Shown piece by piece: positions 7,523 through 18,329 of a stretch of 64,000 nt of DNA; the stretch's first letter is position 1; every line of letters starts with the position of its first letter. The notes beneath the pieces are model-generated. The model was not told where the DNA came from. It made no database searches and saw nothing but the letters and a program-made list of their open reading frames with translations. Source of the DNA: Streptomyces sp. NBC_01707 (GTDB lineage: Bacteria; Actinomycetota; Actinomycetes; Streptomycetales; Streptomycetaceae); the NCBI RefSeq assembly GCF_041438805.1, contig NZ_CP109190.1, positions 1,798,001 to 1,862,000 on the forward strand. The letters are read 5' to 3'. The position numbers were made by a program, and so were the translations under genes.

Positions 7523-8481
7523 GTCCCTTTCTGCTGACCCGCACCCTGCCGGTGGACGCGACGGACGCGGCGCTGCGCGCCGACGTGCTGCACGGTCTGA
7601 CCCGGCACCCGAAGACGCTGCCGCCCAAGTGGTTCTACGACGCGCACGGCAGCGAGCTGTTCGAGGAGATCACCCGGCTCCCCGAGTACTACCCGACCCG
7701 CGCCGAGCGGGAGATCCTGGTCGCCCGCGCGCCGGAGATCGCCGCGGCGTCCGGGGCGAAGACTCTGATCGAGCTGGGATCCGGCTCGTCGGAGAAGACC
7801 CGGCATCTGCTCGACGCACTGCCCGGACTGCACAGCTACGTACCGGTGGACGTCAGCGAGAGCGCGCTGCGCGGCGCGGCCGAGGCGCTGCTCGTGGAAC
7901 GGCCGGATCTCTCGGTCCACGCCCTGATCGCCGACTTCACCGGCGAGCTCGTGCTGCCCGACACGCCCGGACCGCGACTGGTCGTGTTCCTGGGCGGCAC
8001 GATCGGCAACCTGCTGCCGGACGAGCGCGCGGTGTTCCTGAAGTCCGTACGCTCGCTGCTCTCGCCGGGCGACGCACTGCTGCTCGGCACGGATCTGGTG
8101 AAGGACGAGAAGGTACTGGTCGCGGCCTACGACGATGCGGCCGGGGTGACGGCGGCGTTCAACAAGAACGTACTGACCGTCGTCGACCGGGAGTTGGGGG
8201 CGGACTTCGACCCGGCCGACTTCGACCATGTGGCACTGTGGGACCGACGGCAGGAGTGGATCGAGATGCGCCTGCAGGCCCGCAGAGCGCTGACGGTGAA
8301 GATCCCCGGGCTGGATCTGGTCGTTCCGTTCGAGGCCGGTGAGGGCCTGCGCACGGAGGTCTCGGCGAAGTTCCGCAAGGCGGGGATCAGCGGCGAGCTG
8401 GCCGCGGCGGGGCTGAGGCTGTCTCAATGGTGGACGGATTCCGCGGACCGCTTCGCACTGTCGCTGGCCACGGCGGTCTGA
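7519..8481 (+). CDS. egtD: L-histidine N-alpha-trimethyltransferase EgtD
   Basis: A 320-residue SAM-dependent methyltransferase that converts histidine to hercynine, the first committed intermediate of ergothioneine. Signature blocks are PKWFYDAHGSELFEEIT and LPEYYPTRAE near residues 36-60, then the SAM motif ELGSGSSEKT and VVFLGGTIGNL. I chose the GTG at 7519 because it overlaps the egtC stop (GTGA), continuing the coupling seen throughout the operon; starts further upstream lie inside egtC. Its last 58 bp are overlapped by the opposite-strand acyltransferase gene. No EgtE beta-lyase gene follows. Confidence 0.95.
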   Translation: MSPFLLTRTLPVDATDAALRADVLHGLTRHPKTLPPKWFYDAHGSELFEEITRLPEYYPTRAEREILVARAPEIAAASGAKTLIELGSGSSEKTRHLLDALPGLHSYVPVDVSESALRGAAEALLVERPDLSVHALIADFTGELVLPDTPGPRLVVFLGGTIGNLLPDERAVFLKSVRSLLSPGDALLLGTDLVKDEKVLVAAYDDAAGVTAAFNKNVLTVVDRELGADFDPADFDHVALWDRRQEWIEMRLQARRALTVKIPGLDLVVPFEAGEGLRTEVSAKFRKAGISGELAAAGLRLSQWWTDSADRFALSLATAV

Positions 8482-9272
8482 GCGGCACGGGCGAGCGCAC
8501 GGCGGCCGGGCGTCGTGCCCGCGGGGATCGGCGGCAGTACGCGGATCTCTGCGGTGAGTCCGGCCGCCGTGACCACGCGCCACAGCGAGGCGGTGAGCGG
8601 ATCCTCCCCGACGAAGGCGGCGGCGCCGGCTGCCGGCTCGTCCGGCCGCGCGGTGCGGTAGGTGATGCGTACCGGGCGGACGTCGACGTGCGCGTCGAGC
8701 GCCGCCTGGAACGCGGCGGGCCGGAACCGGCCGCCGGCTCCACGCCCGCACCAGGTGCTGCCTTCGGGGAAGACCACCACCCGGGACCCGCCGCGCAGCG
8801 CCCCCGCGATGTCGCGCACGGTCGTGGGCAGCGCCCGCAGCCGGTCGCGCTCGACGAACAGCGTGCCGCCGAGGGCGGCGAGCGCACCGAGCACCGGCCA
8901 ACGCCGGATCTCGCTCTTGGCGAGCATCCGGCCGGGGAGCACGGCGGCGACGAGCGGTATGTCCAGCCACGAGATGTGGTTCGCGACGACGAGTTCGCCG
9001 GGCTGCGCCTCTCCGGCCGGCGGCAGCGGACGGCCGATCACCCGTACCCGTACGCCGAACGCACGCACCACCCCGTACGCCCACCACCGGATCAACCGGT
9101 TCCGCGGTGCCCGGCCGAGCAGCAGCACGGCCGGGAAGCACACCGCGCCGAGGAGTACAAAGGTGCATCCCGCGACCAGCAGGGCCGAGGCCTGGAGCCG
9201 GCCGCGCACGGGGCCGGTGTGACCGGCGCAGGTGTGCGGCGTACAGGGTGCCGTGGGCAGCCAGACGCTCAT
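8424..9272 (-). CDS. 1-acyl-glycerol-3-phosphate/lyso-ornithine-lipid acyltransferase (OlsA/PlsC-like)
   Basis: A 282-residue PlsC-family acyltransferase with a hydrophobic N-terminal segment (about residues 29-54), the HX4D motif NHISWLD near residue 98 and the acyl-acceptor motif FPEGST near residue 168. It overlaps by 4 bp (ATGA) with the upstream GNAT-type N-acyltransferase gene. This pairing matches OlsB-OlsA, which make lyso-ornithine lipid and then ornithine lipid. The alternative is a general lysophosphatidic acid acyltransferase. The last 58 bp run antisense through the end of egtD. Confidence 0.85.
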   Translation of the reverse strand: MSVWLPTAPCTPHTCAGHTGPVRGRLQASALLVAGCTFVLLGAVCFPAVLLLGRAPRNRLIRWWAYGVVRAFGVRVRVIGRPLPPAGEAQPGELVVANHISWLDIPLVAAVLPGRMLAKSEIRRWPVLGALAALGGTLFVERDRLRALPTTVRDIAGALRGGSRVVVFPEGSTWCGRGAGGRFRPAAFQAALDAHVDVRPVRITYRTARPDEPAAGAAAFVGEDPLTASLWRVVTAAGLTAEIRVLPPIPAGTTPGRRALARAAQTAVASDSAKRSAESVHH

Positions 9273-10168
9273 GTCAGCGGAGCGAGTGACAGGAAGTGGC
9301 GCAGATACCGCGGGTCGGTGCGGCGCAGCGACAGCAGTACGTAGAGGTCGGCGACGTTGAAGTCCGGGTCGTGCGCGGGCGCACCGCAGACCCAGGCACC
9401 GAGCCGAAGGTAGCCGCGGAGCAGCGGCGGGAGAGCGGCGAGCCCGGTGCGCGCGGTGGTCCGACCGGCGAGGGGCGCGGCTCCGGTGGGGCGGGTGGCG
9501 ACGGTGGGCTGCCAGAGACGGTGCGGGGTGACCCAGTACTCCTCGGGGGCCAGGTACTTCGTCCTCACCGTGTCCCAGGAGTCGGCGGCCAGTACGCCGC
9601 CGTCGGACAGGGAGATCGAGCAGCAGCCGGCCAGCCAGTTGTGCCCGCTGCGCTCCATGTAGCGGGCGAGGCCCGCCCAGATGAGAGCGATGACGGCGCC
9701 GTCCCGGTGGGCCGGGTGGACGCAGGAGCGGCCGACCTCGATCAGGTCGTCGCGGATCGGTGCGAGGCGGCCGATGTCGAATTCGCTCTCCGCGTAGAGA
9801 CGGCCGGCGATCCGGGCCCGCTCGGGCGGCAGGAGCCGGTACGTGGCGATGACGTCGCCGCTCGCCACCTCCCGTACCAGCAGGTGATCGCAGTACGCGT
9901 CGAAGGCATCGCTGTCCAGGCCGGGTTCGGGGCCGTCGAGCCGGGCGCCGAGTTCACCTGCGAAGACCTGGTGACGCAGTCGCTGCGCGGCGCGCACGTC
10001 CTCCTGGCTGACGGCCAGGGAGACCCGGTAGAGCGGTGGGGCCGAGCGGTCGGACGGGGCCTGGGCCTGGGCCTGGGCCTGGGACAGCGTCGGAGTGGCC
10101 TGCTGCGGTACGGAGGGGGTGGCGGTGAACGGTCCGGCGACGAGTGGCGGGGTGGGCAGCGCGTTCAT
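9269..10168 (-). CDS. Ornithine-acyl-ACP N-acyltransferase-like GNAT protein (OlsB-like)
   Basis: A 299-residue member of the acetyltransferase_5/OlsB family: QRLRHQVFAGELGARL, DAYCDHLLV, VIATYRLLPP, IEVGRSCVHPAHRDG and the late GCCSISLSDG block. OlsB transfers a 3-hydroxyacyl chain from ACP to the alpha-amino group of ornithine. It is followed with a 4-bp overlap by the PlsC-like gene, which fits a two-step ornithine lipid pathway. The first about 45 residues are low complexity and include a QAQAQAQA run encoded by a hexanucleotide repeat, so translation may start further downstream. Biochemistry is inferred from family and pairing. Confidence 0.8.
   Translation of the reverse strand: MNALPTPPLVAGPFTATPSVPQQATPTLSQAQAQAQAPSDRSAPPLYRVSLAVSQEDVRAAQRLRHQVFAGELGARLDGPEPGLDSDAFDAYCDHLLVREVASGDVIATYRLLPPERARIAGRLYAESEFDIGRLAPIRDDLIEVGRSCVHPAHRDGAVIALIWAGLARYMERSGHNWLAGCCSISLSDGGVLAADSWDTVRTKYLAPEEYWVTPHRLWQPTVATRPTGAAPLAGRTTARTGLAALPPLLRGYLRLGAWVCGAPAHDPDFNVADLYVLLSLRRTDPRYLRHFLSLAPLT
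10057..10080. repeat. (GGGCCT)4 hexanucleotide repeat inside the OlsB-like gene
   Basis: Four perfect tandem GGGCCT units encode Gln-Ala repeats in the non-conserved N-terminus of the acyltransferase. Copy-number change would keep the frame. Confidence 0.8.
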
Positions 10169-10362
10169 GACGGTCTCCGGGGACGGATCGGCAAGGGCGG
10201 CTGCCGGGCCGCCGCAGTGCTGCGACGACCCGGCCCCTTACTTCTTCCGTGACCGGCTGGATTCGACATGACCGCTGTGGAGAGCCTGGATGTGCGACGG
10301 CTGAATCCCGAGGTGTCGGGCGGCGGGCCGGGCACCCGGCCGTTCACCGATCGAGCTGCCTC

Positions 10363-11619
10363 TCAGCTGCCCGCAAGCTCGGCAGTGATCCGTTCCGAGG
10401 CGGATCTGGCCTCTTCCAGCGGGTCGCCGCCCTGCAGGACAGCCGTCATGTACGGCTTGATCGGGTTGTCGGCCTCGACCGCCGCCCACTGCGGCGAGCT
10501 GGGGGTGGCACGCCCACGCCTGGCACCTTGGGCCATGGCGGCGGTGCCCTCCTGGCCCTCGATGACCTGGGCGAGGGCCGGCTTGTTCGGTACGTAACTC
10601 ATCGTCCTGGCGAGGTCCGCCTGCCACTTCTCGCCCGCGAGCGCCTTGACCACGTCTATACCGGCGCTGCGCTCCTTCGCCTTCGCCGGAACGATCAGAT
10701 CGGAACCGCCGGTGAACACGGAGCCGGGGTTCTTCGCGGTCTTTCCGGGGATCGGGAAGTATCCGAGTTTCCCCTTGAGTTCGGGGTTCTTCTGCTCGAT
10801 GAGCTTTGCGCTGCCCGGCACGGAGATGATCTGCGCGACATCGCCCTTGGCGAACACGTCGGTCTGCGGGGGCTTTTCCTCGTCGGCGTCCTTGGGGCCG
10901 TTGCCGTACGACTGGAGTTCCTTGTAGAAGGCCATGCCCTTGAGTGCGGCGGGAGTGTCCAGAGCGCCTTCCCATTCGCCGCCGTTGTCGTTGGCCAGGT
11001 CGCCGCCCTCGTCCCAGATGAACCCGGCGAGCACGTACCAGTTCTGGCCCGCGAGGTACATGCCCTGGTTGCCCTCCCGATTGAGCACACGGCTGTCCTC
11101 GACCCACTCCTGCCGGGTCTTCGGCGGGTTCTTGATGCCTGCCTGCTCGAAGAGGGCCTTGTTGTAGATCACCACACGGTTCGCCGCGTACCAGGGGATG
11201 CCGTACTGGATGCCTTCGATGCTGCCCGGCTCGGCGAGGCCGGGCAGCCAGTCGTCGCTGCCGAGGTCACGCATCGATTCGAGAGTGAGGTCGCGCAGAC
11301 CGCCGCTCTCCGCGTACTGCGCGATCTGGGTGTTTCCGACTTCGATGACGTCCGGGGTGTCCTCGCCCTTGAGGGCCGAGGTGACCTTGGGACCGATGCC
11401 ACTCCAGCTCTGAATCTTGAACTCCAGTTCGATGGAGGGGTGTTCGTCCTCGTACGACTTCGTGAAACGGTCCAGGAAATCGGCGGAGACACTGTCCTTC
11501 ATCAGCCAGATCGTGACCTTCTTGTCGCCGGACCCACCCGTGCCGGGGAGATAGCCGCAGCCACCCAGTACAACGGTGGACACGAGCGCGACGGCGCCGA
11601 TGAGTACGCGGTTCTTCAC
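10363..11619 (-). CDS. Sugar ABC transporter substrate-binding lipoprotein, orphan
   Basis: A 418-residue extracellular solute-binding protein of the carbohydrate CUT1 class. The signal peptide ends in the lipobox LGGC (Cys21); then come KKVTIWLMKDS, DTPDVIEVGNTQIAQYAESGGL, GIPWYAANRVVIYNK and GGSDLIVPA, all typical for the family. I chose the GTG at 11619 because it starts the signal peptide correctly and has AAGGTG upstream. No permease or ATPase genes adjoin it. Two DasR-like boxes sit in its promoter, suggesting an aminosugar or chito-oligosaccharide ligand. That substrate is inference from regulation only. Confidence 0.88.
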   Translation of the reverse strand: MKNRVLIGAVALVSTVVLGGCGYLPGTGGSGDKKVTIWLMKDSVSADFLDRFTKSYEDEHPSIELEFKIQSWSGIGPKVTSALKGEDTPDVIEVGNTQIAQYAESGGLRDLTLESMRDLGSDDWLPGLAEPGSIEGIQYGIPWYAANRVVIYNKALFEQAGIKNPPKTRQEWVEDSRVLNREGNQGMYLAGQNWYVLAGFIWDEGGDLANDNGGEWEGALDTPAALKGMAFYKELQSYGNGPKDADEEKPPQTDVFAKGDVAQIISVPGSAKLIEQKNPELKGKLGYFPIPGKTAKNPGSVFTGGSDLIVPAKAKERSAGIDVVKALAGEKWQADLARTMSYVPNKPALAQVIEGQEGTAAMAQGARRGRATPSSPQWAAVEADNPIKPYMTAVLQGGDPLEEARSASERITAELAGS

Positions 11620-11703
11620 AGGGGTCACCTTCTGCGAAACAGCACGACTGGTACAGGACCCGATGTGGGGGACTGCGGGCGGTGCTCGCACGGGTGTGGC
11701 TGG

Positions 11704-11738
11704 ATTTTGGTATGGACCATTCAATTTGGTCAAGACCA
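11704..11738 (-). promoter_or_regulatory. Promoter with two DasR-like (dre) boxes
   Basis: Reading the minus strand, a -35 TTGACC (11728-11733) and a -10 CAAAAT (11704-11709) are 18 bp apart, upstream of the solute-binding lipoprotein gene. TGGTCTTGACCA (minus-strand reading of 11727-11738) covers the -35 and TGGTCCATACCA (11708-11719) reaches the -10. The DasR consensus is TGGTCTAGACCA, so the boxes differ at one and two positions. Binding would block this promoter. A dodecin gene lies divergently on the other side and might share control. Confidence 0.6.
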
Positions 11739-11820
11739 GTTCACGACACGTTCTCCACCCCGACCCCTCGCGCACCAGGGCCGGATGGGGCACCGTGGTA
11801 AGGACGAAAGGAGACACACG

Positions 11821-12036
11821 ATGTCAAGCCACACCTATCGGGTCACCGAAATCGTAGGAACCTCCCACGAAGGGGTCGACGACGCCATCCGCAGGGGCGT
11901 CGCAAGGGCTTCGGAAACATTGCACAATCTCGACTGGTTCGAGATCACCCAGGTGCGCGGGCAGATCGTGGACGGCCGAATCGAGCACTACCAGGTGGGC
12001 CTGAAGGTGGGCTTCCGGCTCGACGAGACCAGCTGA
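11821..12036 (+). CDS. Dodecin (flavin-storage dodecamer)
   Basis: A 71-residue protein matching dodecin over its whole length: TYRVTEIVGTSHEGVDDAI, the flavin-stacking Trp in LDWFEITQVRG at about residue 38, and HYQVGLKVGFRL at the end. Dodecins assemble into hollow dodecamers that sequester riboflavin or FMN (or CoA) and limit flavin photoreactivity. A strong GAAAGGAG ribosome binding site lies 7-8 nt before the ATG. It is monocistronic and divergent from the solute-binding lipoprotein. Confidence 0.93.
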   Translation: MSSHTYRVTEIVGTSHEGVDDAIRRGVARASETLHNLDWFEITQVRGQIVDGRIEHYQVGLKVGFRLDETS

Positions 12037-12094
12037 GCCGGCGCAACGCGCACAGCCGAGCCCGCGCATCGTGGCCGCCGGGCCGCCGATGGCG

Positions 12095-12580
12095 TCAGGT
12101 ACGCCCTTCGCGCTCCTGCGCGTCCCGCATCGAAGGCGAGGTCACCGCCCAGCGGGCCCGCACCACCGCGAACCCGGCCTGCTCTGCCGCGTCACAGACC
12201 AACTCGTCGTCATCGACCAGCATCCGCACGTCACGTTCCCGGCCCAGCCTCTTCAGGATCTCCAGTTTGGTGTGGCGAGCCGGCCGCCGGTCGTCGTTAC
12301 GGCGCATGTACACCCGCCCCTCGGGCAGTCCCTGTTCCTCCAGCCAGGCCACGGTGTCGCGGCGGCACCGCTCGGGACGTCCGGTGAGATACCTGATCTC
12401 GCACTCCTCGGCGCTGCTCAGCACCAGCCGCACGCCCTCGTCGAGCGGCGGATCGTCGACGGCGGCGGCGAAGAAGCCGCTCCAGTCACGCCGGGCTCCT
12501 TCCAGGAAATGCTGTCGGTGGCCGCTGTCCGCGAGCGTGCCGTCCAGGTCGAATACGGCCAGTGGCCGGGCGTCGTCCAT
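12095..12580 (-). CDS. HAD-superfamily phosphatase (polynucleotide kinase 3'-phosphatase-like)
   Basis: A 161-residue HAD hydrolase: motif I FDLDGTLAD, motif II YLTGRPERCR and the acidic motif LVDDDEL, with little cap insertion. Such compact HADs are often annotated as PNK 3'-phosphatase-like, but the substrate is not deducible. I prefer the ATG at 12580 because it begins right before the first beta strand; an in-frame GTG at 12619 would add 13 residues. No clear ribosome binding site decides. It is convergent with dodecin. Confidence 0.75.
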   Translation of the reverse strand: MDDARPLAVFDLDGTLADSGHRQHFLEGARRDWSGFFAAAVDDPPLDEGVRLVLSSAEECEIRYLTGRPERCRRDTVAWLEEQGLPEGRVYMRRNDDRRPARHTKLEILKRLGRERDVRMLVDDDELVCDAAEQAGFAVVRARWAVTSPSMRDAQEREGRT

Positions 12581-12993
12581 CACGCGTCCAGTGTCCTGGG
12601 CGACAAACAACGCGTCCACACCTGCGGGCTCCCGGGCCGCTTCGCACGGCCTGCGGGAGGCCTCCTCCCGAGCCCGGTCACCCTCGGCATCCAGAGTCTC
12701 TCGGCATCCAGGGTCTTTCGTTCGGATCAGGCCGGCTCAGGGAGCGGCCCGCCGCCGGGCGGCCGGTGTCACCGCGGTGCGTGCAGCCGCAAGACGGAAG
12801 AAGCAGCCCACGCGGAGCGCACGGGCTCCCCCCTGCTCGAGCGAAACCAAGAGCTCGGGGAAGACCGACGACAACGCGGCAGACGTGCGTGCCGGACCCC
12901 GCGAGCCCGGCGTGATCCCGACGAGAGGCCCTAGGATCGTGCTGTTTGCCCTCAGCTGTCAGCACTGTCCCGATCCGTACGGAGTCCGCGCGC
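12581..12993. other. 413-bp gap without a supportable gene
   Basis: No reading frame here shows family motifs or a usable start. The stretch holds a tandem 17-bp repeat (12683-12716) and, nearer the UvrA-like gene, a TAGGAT at 12932-12937 that resembles a Streptomyces -10 hexamer but lacks a convincing -35. Confidence 0.6.
12683..12716. repeat. Tandem 17-bp direct repeat
   Basis: CTCGGCATCCAGAGTCT (12683-12699) is followed directly by CTCGGCATCCAGGGTCT (12700-12716), with one mismatch. It lies in the gap between the HAD gene and the UvrA-like gene. No function is apparent. Confidence 0.75.
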
Positions 12994-15417
12994 ATGCCCA
13001 CCCCCCACGATCGGTACGTTCGGGTGCGCGGCGCTCGTGAGCACAATCTGCAGGACGTCCACGTCGACATCCCGCGCGACACCCTCACCGTCTTCACGGG
13101 TGTCTCCGGCTCAGGCAAGTCCTCGCTCGCCTTCGGGACGATCTACGCCGAGGCTCAGCGCCGCTATTTCGAGTCCGTCGCCCCGTACGCCCGCCGGCTG
13201 ATCCACCAGGTCGGCGCGCCCGAGGTCGGCGAGATCACCGGGCTGCCGCCCGCGGTCTCCCTGGAGCAGCGCCGGTCCGCGCCCGGCGCGCGGTCCTCCG
13301 TCGGAACGGTCACCACGCTCTCCAACTCGCTGCGGATGCTGTTCTCGCGTGCCGGGGAGTACCCTGCCGGCGCCGAGCGGCTCGACTCCGACGCGTTCTC
13401 GCCGAACACCGCCGCTGGAGCCTGCCCCGAGTGCCACGGGCTGGGTCTGATCCACCGCACCACGGAGGAGCTGCTCGTCCCCGACCCGTCGCTGTCGATC
13501 CGCGACGGTGCGATCGCGGCCTGGCCGGGCGCCTGGCAGGGCAAGAACCTGCGCGATGTGCTGGACACGCTGGGGTACGACATCGGCCGGCCGTGGCGCG
13601 AGCTGGACGCGAGCGACCGGGAATGGATTCTCTTCACCGACGAGCAGCCGGTGGTGACGGTCCATCCGGTACGCGAGGCGGGCCGGATCCAGCGCCCCTA
13701 CCAGGGCACGTACATGAGTGCGCGGCGCTATGTGATGCACACCTTCGCCGACACCAAGAGCCGCACCCTGCGGGCCAAGGCCGAGCGCTTCCTGACCGGT
13801 GTCCCCTGCCCGGTCTGCGGCGGCAGCCGGCTGCGCCCGGAGGCGATGGCCGTCACCTTCGCGGGCCGTACGATCGCCGAGCTGGCCGCACTTCCCCTCG
13901 CGGATCTCGCCGAGGTGCTGTCGGCCGCGGGCGGCGACGACACCGCGCGGGTGCTGACGGCGGATCTGCTGGCCCGGATCGAGACGGTGACCGAGCTCGG
14001 TCTCGGCTATCTCGGCCTCGACCGTACGGCTCCCACGCTGTCCTCCGGTGAGCTGCAGCGACTGCGCCTCGCCACCCAGCTGCGGTCGGGACTGTTCGGG
14101 GTCGTCTATGTGCTGGACGAGCCGTCGGCCGGTCTGCACCCGGCGGACACCGAGTCGCTGCTCGCGGTCCTCGGGCGGCTGAAGGAGGCCGGGAACTCGG
14201 TCTTCGTCGTGGAACACCAGATGGATGTGGTGCGGCGGGCGGACTGGCTGGTCGATGTGGGGCCACTGGCCGGCGAGCACGGGGGCAGGGTGCTGCACAG
14301 CGGGCCCCCGGCCGGGCTCGCGGACGTACTGGAGTCGGCGACCCGACGGTTCCTCTTCGACACGGGCCCGGTGCCGGTGCGGGAGCCGCGTACGCCCTCC
14401 GGGTGGCTGAGGCTGATCGGAGTCGACCGGCACAATGTGCGCGGGGTCGACGCCGCGTTCCCGCTCGGGGTGTTCACGGCGGTCACCGGTGTCTCCGGCT
14501 CGGGCAAATCGACCCTGGTCGGCCAGGTCCTCGCCGGGGCCCTCGCCGACCGGCAGGCATCCACCACCGCCGATCTCCCTGCCGAGCGGCCGGTGCCGGG
14601 ATGCGCATCGGCGCTCGGGCTGGAGGCGGTGGACCGTCTCGTCCAGGTCGACCAGCGGCCGATCGGCCGTACGCCGCGCTCCAACCTGGCCACGTACACC
14701 GGGCTCTTCGATGTCGTACGGAAGCTGTTCACCGCGACCGACATGGCGCGCGAGCGCGGCTACCGGGCCGGGCGGTTCTCGTTCAATGTGGCGGGCGGGC
14801 GGTGCGAGACCTGCCAGGGCGAGGGGTTCGTCAGCGTCGAGCTGCTCTTCCTGCCGAGTACGTATGCGCCCTGCCCGGACTGTCACGGTGCGCGGTACAA
14901 CCCGCAGACGCTGGAGGTGACTCTGCGCGGGCTGAACATCGCGCAGGTGCTGGACCTGACGGTGGAGTCGGCGGCCGGCTTCTTCGCGGGGACGCCCGCC
15001 GCGGAGCGCAGTCTGCGGACGCTGCTCGACGTCGGGCTCGGCTATCTGCGGCTGGGGCAACCGGCGACGGAGTTGTCCGGTGGTGAGGCACAGCGGATCA
15101 AGCTGGCCACCGAGCTGCAGCGCACTCGTCGCGGTCACACCCTGTATCTGCTGGACGAGCCGACCACGGGTCTGCATCCGGCCGATGTCGAGGTGCTGAT
15201 GCGGCAGTTGCACGGGCTGGTCGACGGGGGCAGCACGGTGGTGGTCGTGGAGCACGACATGGCGGTCGTCGCGGGCGCCGACTGGGTGATCGACCTCGGG
15301 CCCGGCGGCGGGGACCGGGGCGGCCGGATCGTCGCCGCGGGACCGCCGACGGAGGTGGCGGGTGCGGCGGACAGCCGGACGGCACCGTACCTGTCGGCGG
15401 CGCTCCGAGCGGGCTGA
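12994..15417 (+). CDS. Class II UvrA-like excinuclease ATPase
   Basis: An 807-residue protein with two ABC ATPase modules. Walker [14 protein letters not shown] lies near residue 36 and [10 protein letters not shown] near residue 502; ABC signatures [12 protein letters not shown] and [12 protein letters not shown] are each followed by LDEPS/LDEPT. CxxC zinc-binding pairs are visible ([34 protein letters not shown]). Housekeeping UvrA is about 950-1000 residues; the shorter form fits the UvrA2/DrrC-like class linked to damage tolerance or drug self-resistance. Start: ATG at 12994 with GGAG upstream, directly before the conserved core. A terminator hairpin follows. Confidence 0.9.
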   Translation: MPTPHDRYVRVRGAREHNLQDVHVDIPRDTLTVFTGVSGSGKSSLAFGTIYAEAQRRYFESVAPYARRLIHQVGAPEVGEITGLPPAVSLEQRRSAPGARSSVGTVTTLSNSLRMLFSRAGEYPAGAERLDSDAFSPNTAAGACPECHGLGLIHRTTEELLVPDPSLSIRDGAIAAWPGAWQGKNLRDVLDTLGYDIGRPWRELDASDREWILFTDEQPVVTVHPVREAGRIQRPYQGTYMSARRYVMHTFADTKSRTLRAKAERFLTGVPCPVCGGSRLRPEAMAVTFAGRTIAELAALPLADLAEVLSAAGGDDTARVLTADLLARIETVTELGLGYLGLDRTAPTLSSGELQRLRLATQLRSGLFGVVYVLDEPSAGLHPADTESLLAVLGRLKEAGNSVFVVEHQMDVVRRADWLVDVGPLAGEHGGRVLHSGPPAGLADVLESATRRFLFDTGPVPVREPRTPSGWLRLIGVDRHNVRGVDAAFPLGVFTAVTGVSGSGKSTLVGQVLAGALADRQASTTADLPAERPVPGCASALGLEAVDRLVQVDQRPIGRTPRSNLATYTGLFDVVRKLFTATDMARERGYRAGRFSFNVAGGRCETCQGEGFVSVELLFLPSTYAPCPDCHGARYNPQTLEVTLRGLNIAQVLDLTVESAAGFFAGTPAAERSLRTLLDVGLGYLRLGQPATELSGGEAQRIKLATELQRTRRGHTLYLLDEPTTGLHPADVEVLMRQLHGLVDGGSTVVVVEHDMAVVAGADWVIDLGPGGGDRGGRIVAAGPPTEVAGAADSRTAPYLSAALRAG

Positions 15418-15428
15418 GCCTTCGCCCT

Positions 15429-15461
15429 CCGGTCCCGGGAGCGGGCGGCTCCCGGGACCGG
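15429..15461 (+). terminator. Terminator behind the UvrA-like gene
   Basis: CCGGTCCCGGGAGC (15429-15442) pairs perfectly with GCTCCCGGGACCGG (15448-15461) around a GGGCG loop: a 14-bp stem, with no T-tract, as is usual in Streptomyces. The rest of the interval to sdhB at 15636 shows nothing. Confidence 0.8.
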
Positions 15462-15635
15462 CGGAGAGGCTCTGAACACCGACCCGTCGTCCCTGGCGGG
15501 CGCCCGGCCGCAGCTACGGCGTCTCACCGCGTCGCCCGAACGCCCGGATGCGCCCAGCGTGATGACGCCCCTCCGTCCTGCGACGCCCCGCACCTGACGC
15601 CGCACACCGATCCATCGGGGAGGACGGGACGGCCC

Positions 15636-16378
15636 TCAGCGGTGCACCTTGCGGGTCGCTCGCAGCCACTCCTTGTTCATGGCCGAGATCGACGGCAGCG
15701 GGATGCCCTTCGGGCAGGCCGTCGCGCACTCCCCGGTGAGCGTGCAGCCACCGAACCCCTCGGTGTCCATCTGGTCGACCATGTCGAGCACGCGCGTCTC
15801 GCGCTCGGGGGCACCCTGTGGCAGGACGTTGAGGTGGTTGATCTTCGCCGAGGTGAAGAGCATCGCCGAGCCGTTGGGGCAGGCCGCTACGCAGGCACCG
15901 CAGCCGATGCACTCGGCGTGCTCGAACGCGAAGTCGGCGTCGGGCTTGGGCACAGGGGTGGCATGGGCGTCGGGTGCGGTGCCGGTCGGGGCGGAGATGT
16001 AACCGCCCGCCTGGATGATCCGGTCGAAGGCCGAGCGGTCCACGACCAGGTCCTTGACGACCGGGAAGGCCGAGGCGCGCCACGGTTCGATGTCGATCGT
16101 GTCGCCGTCCTGGAAGGACCGCATGTGGAGCTGGCAGGTGGTCGTGCGTTCCGGGCCGTGGGCGTCGCCGTTGATGACGAGGCTGCAGGCGCCGCAGATG
16201 CCTTCCCGGCAGTCGTGGTCGAAGGCGACGGGATCGTCTCCGGTGAGGATGAGCTCCTCGTTGAGGGTGTCGAGCATTTCCAGGAACGACATGTCCTGCG
16301 AGATGCCGTCCACCTGGTAGGTGGACATGGCGCCGGGGGCGTCTGCGTTCTTCTGGCGCCAGACGCGCAGGGTGAGCT

Positions 16379-16382
<4 letters not shown>
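15636..16382 (-). CDS. sdhB: Succinate dehydrogenase/fumarate reductase iron-sulfur subunit
   Basis: A 248-residue SdhB/FrdB. An N-terminal 2Fe-2S ferredoxin domain ([16 protein letters not shown], then TTTCQLHM) is followed by a C-terminal domain with the 4Fe-4S/3Fe-4S cysteine blocks [12 protein letters not shown] and [16 protein letters not shown]. It passes electrons from the flavoprotein to the quinone site of the membrane anchor. It overlaps sdhA by 4 bp and is the last gene of sdhCAB. Confidence 0.95.
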
Positions 16383-18328
<1,946 letters not shown>

Positions 18329-18329
18329 G

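Noticed and set aside
7519..8481. Fifth ergothioneine gene egtE behind egtD
   Set aside because: The next gene is a PlsC-type acyltransferase on the opposite strand; no PLP-dependent lyase is encoded near the operon.
10249..12036. 595-codon open frame on the plus strand through the solute-binding lipoprotein gene and into dodecin
   Set aside because: Only its last 71 codons, from the ATG with a strong ribosome binding site, are a gene (dodecin); the rest is antisense to a well-supported lipoprotein gene.
13111..15255. 714-codon minus-strand frame opposite the UvrA-like gene
   Set aside because: Composition is rich in Arg, Gln and His without domains; the plus strand has two intact ABC ATPase modules.
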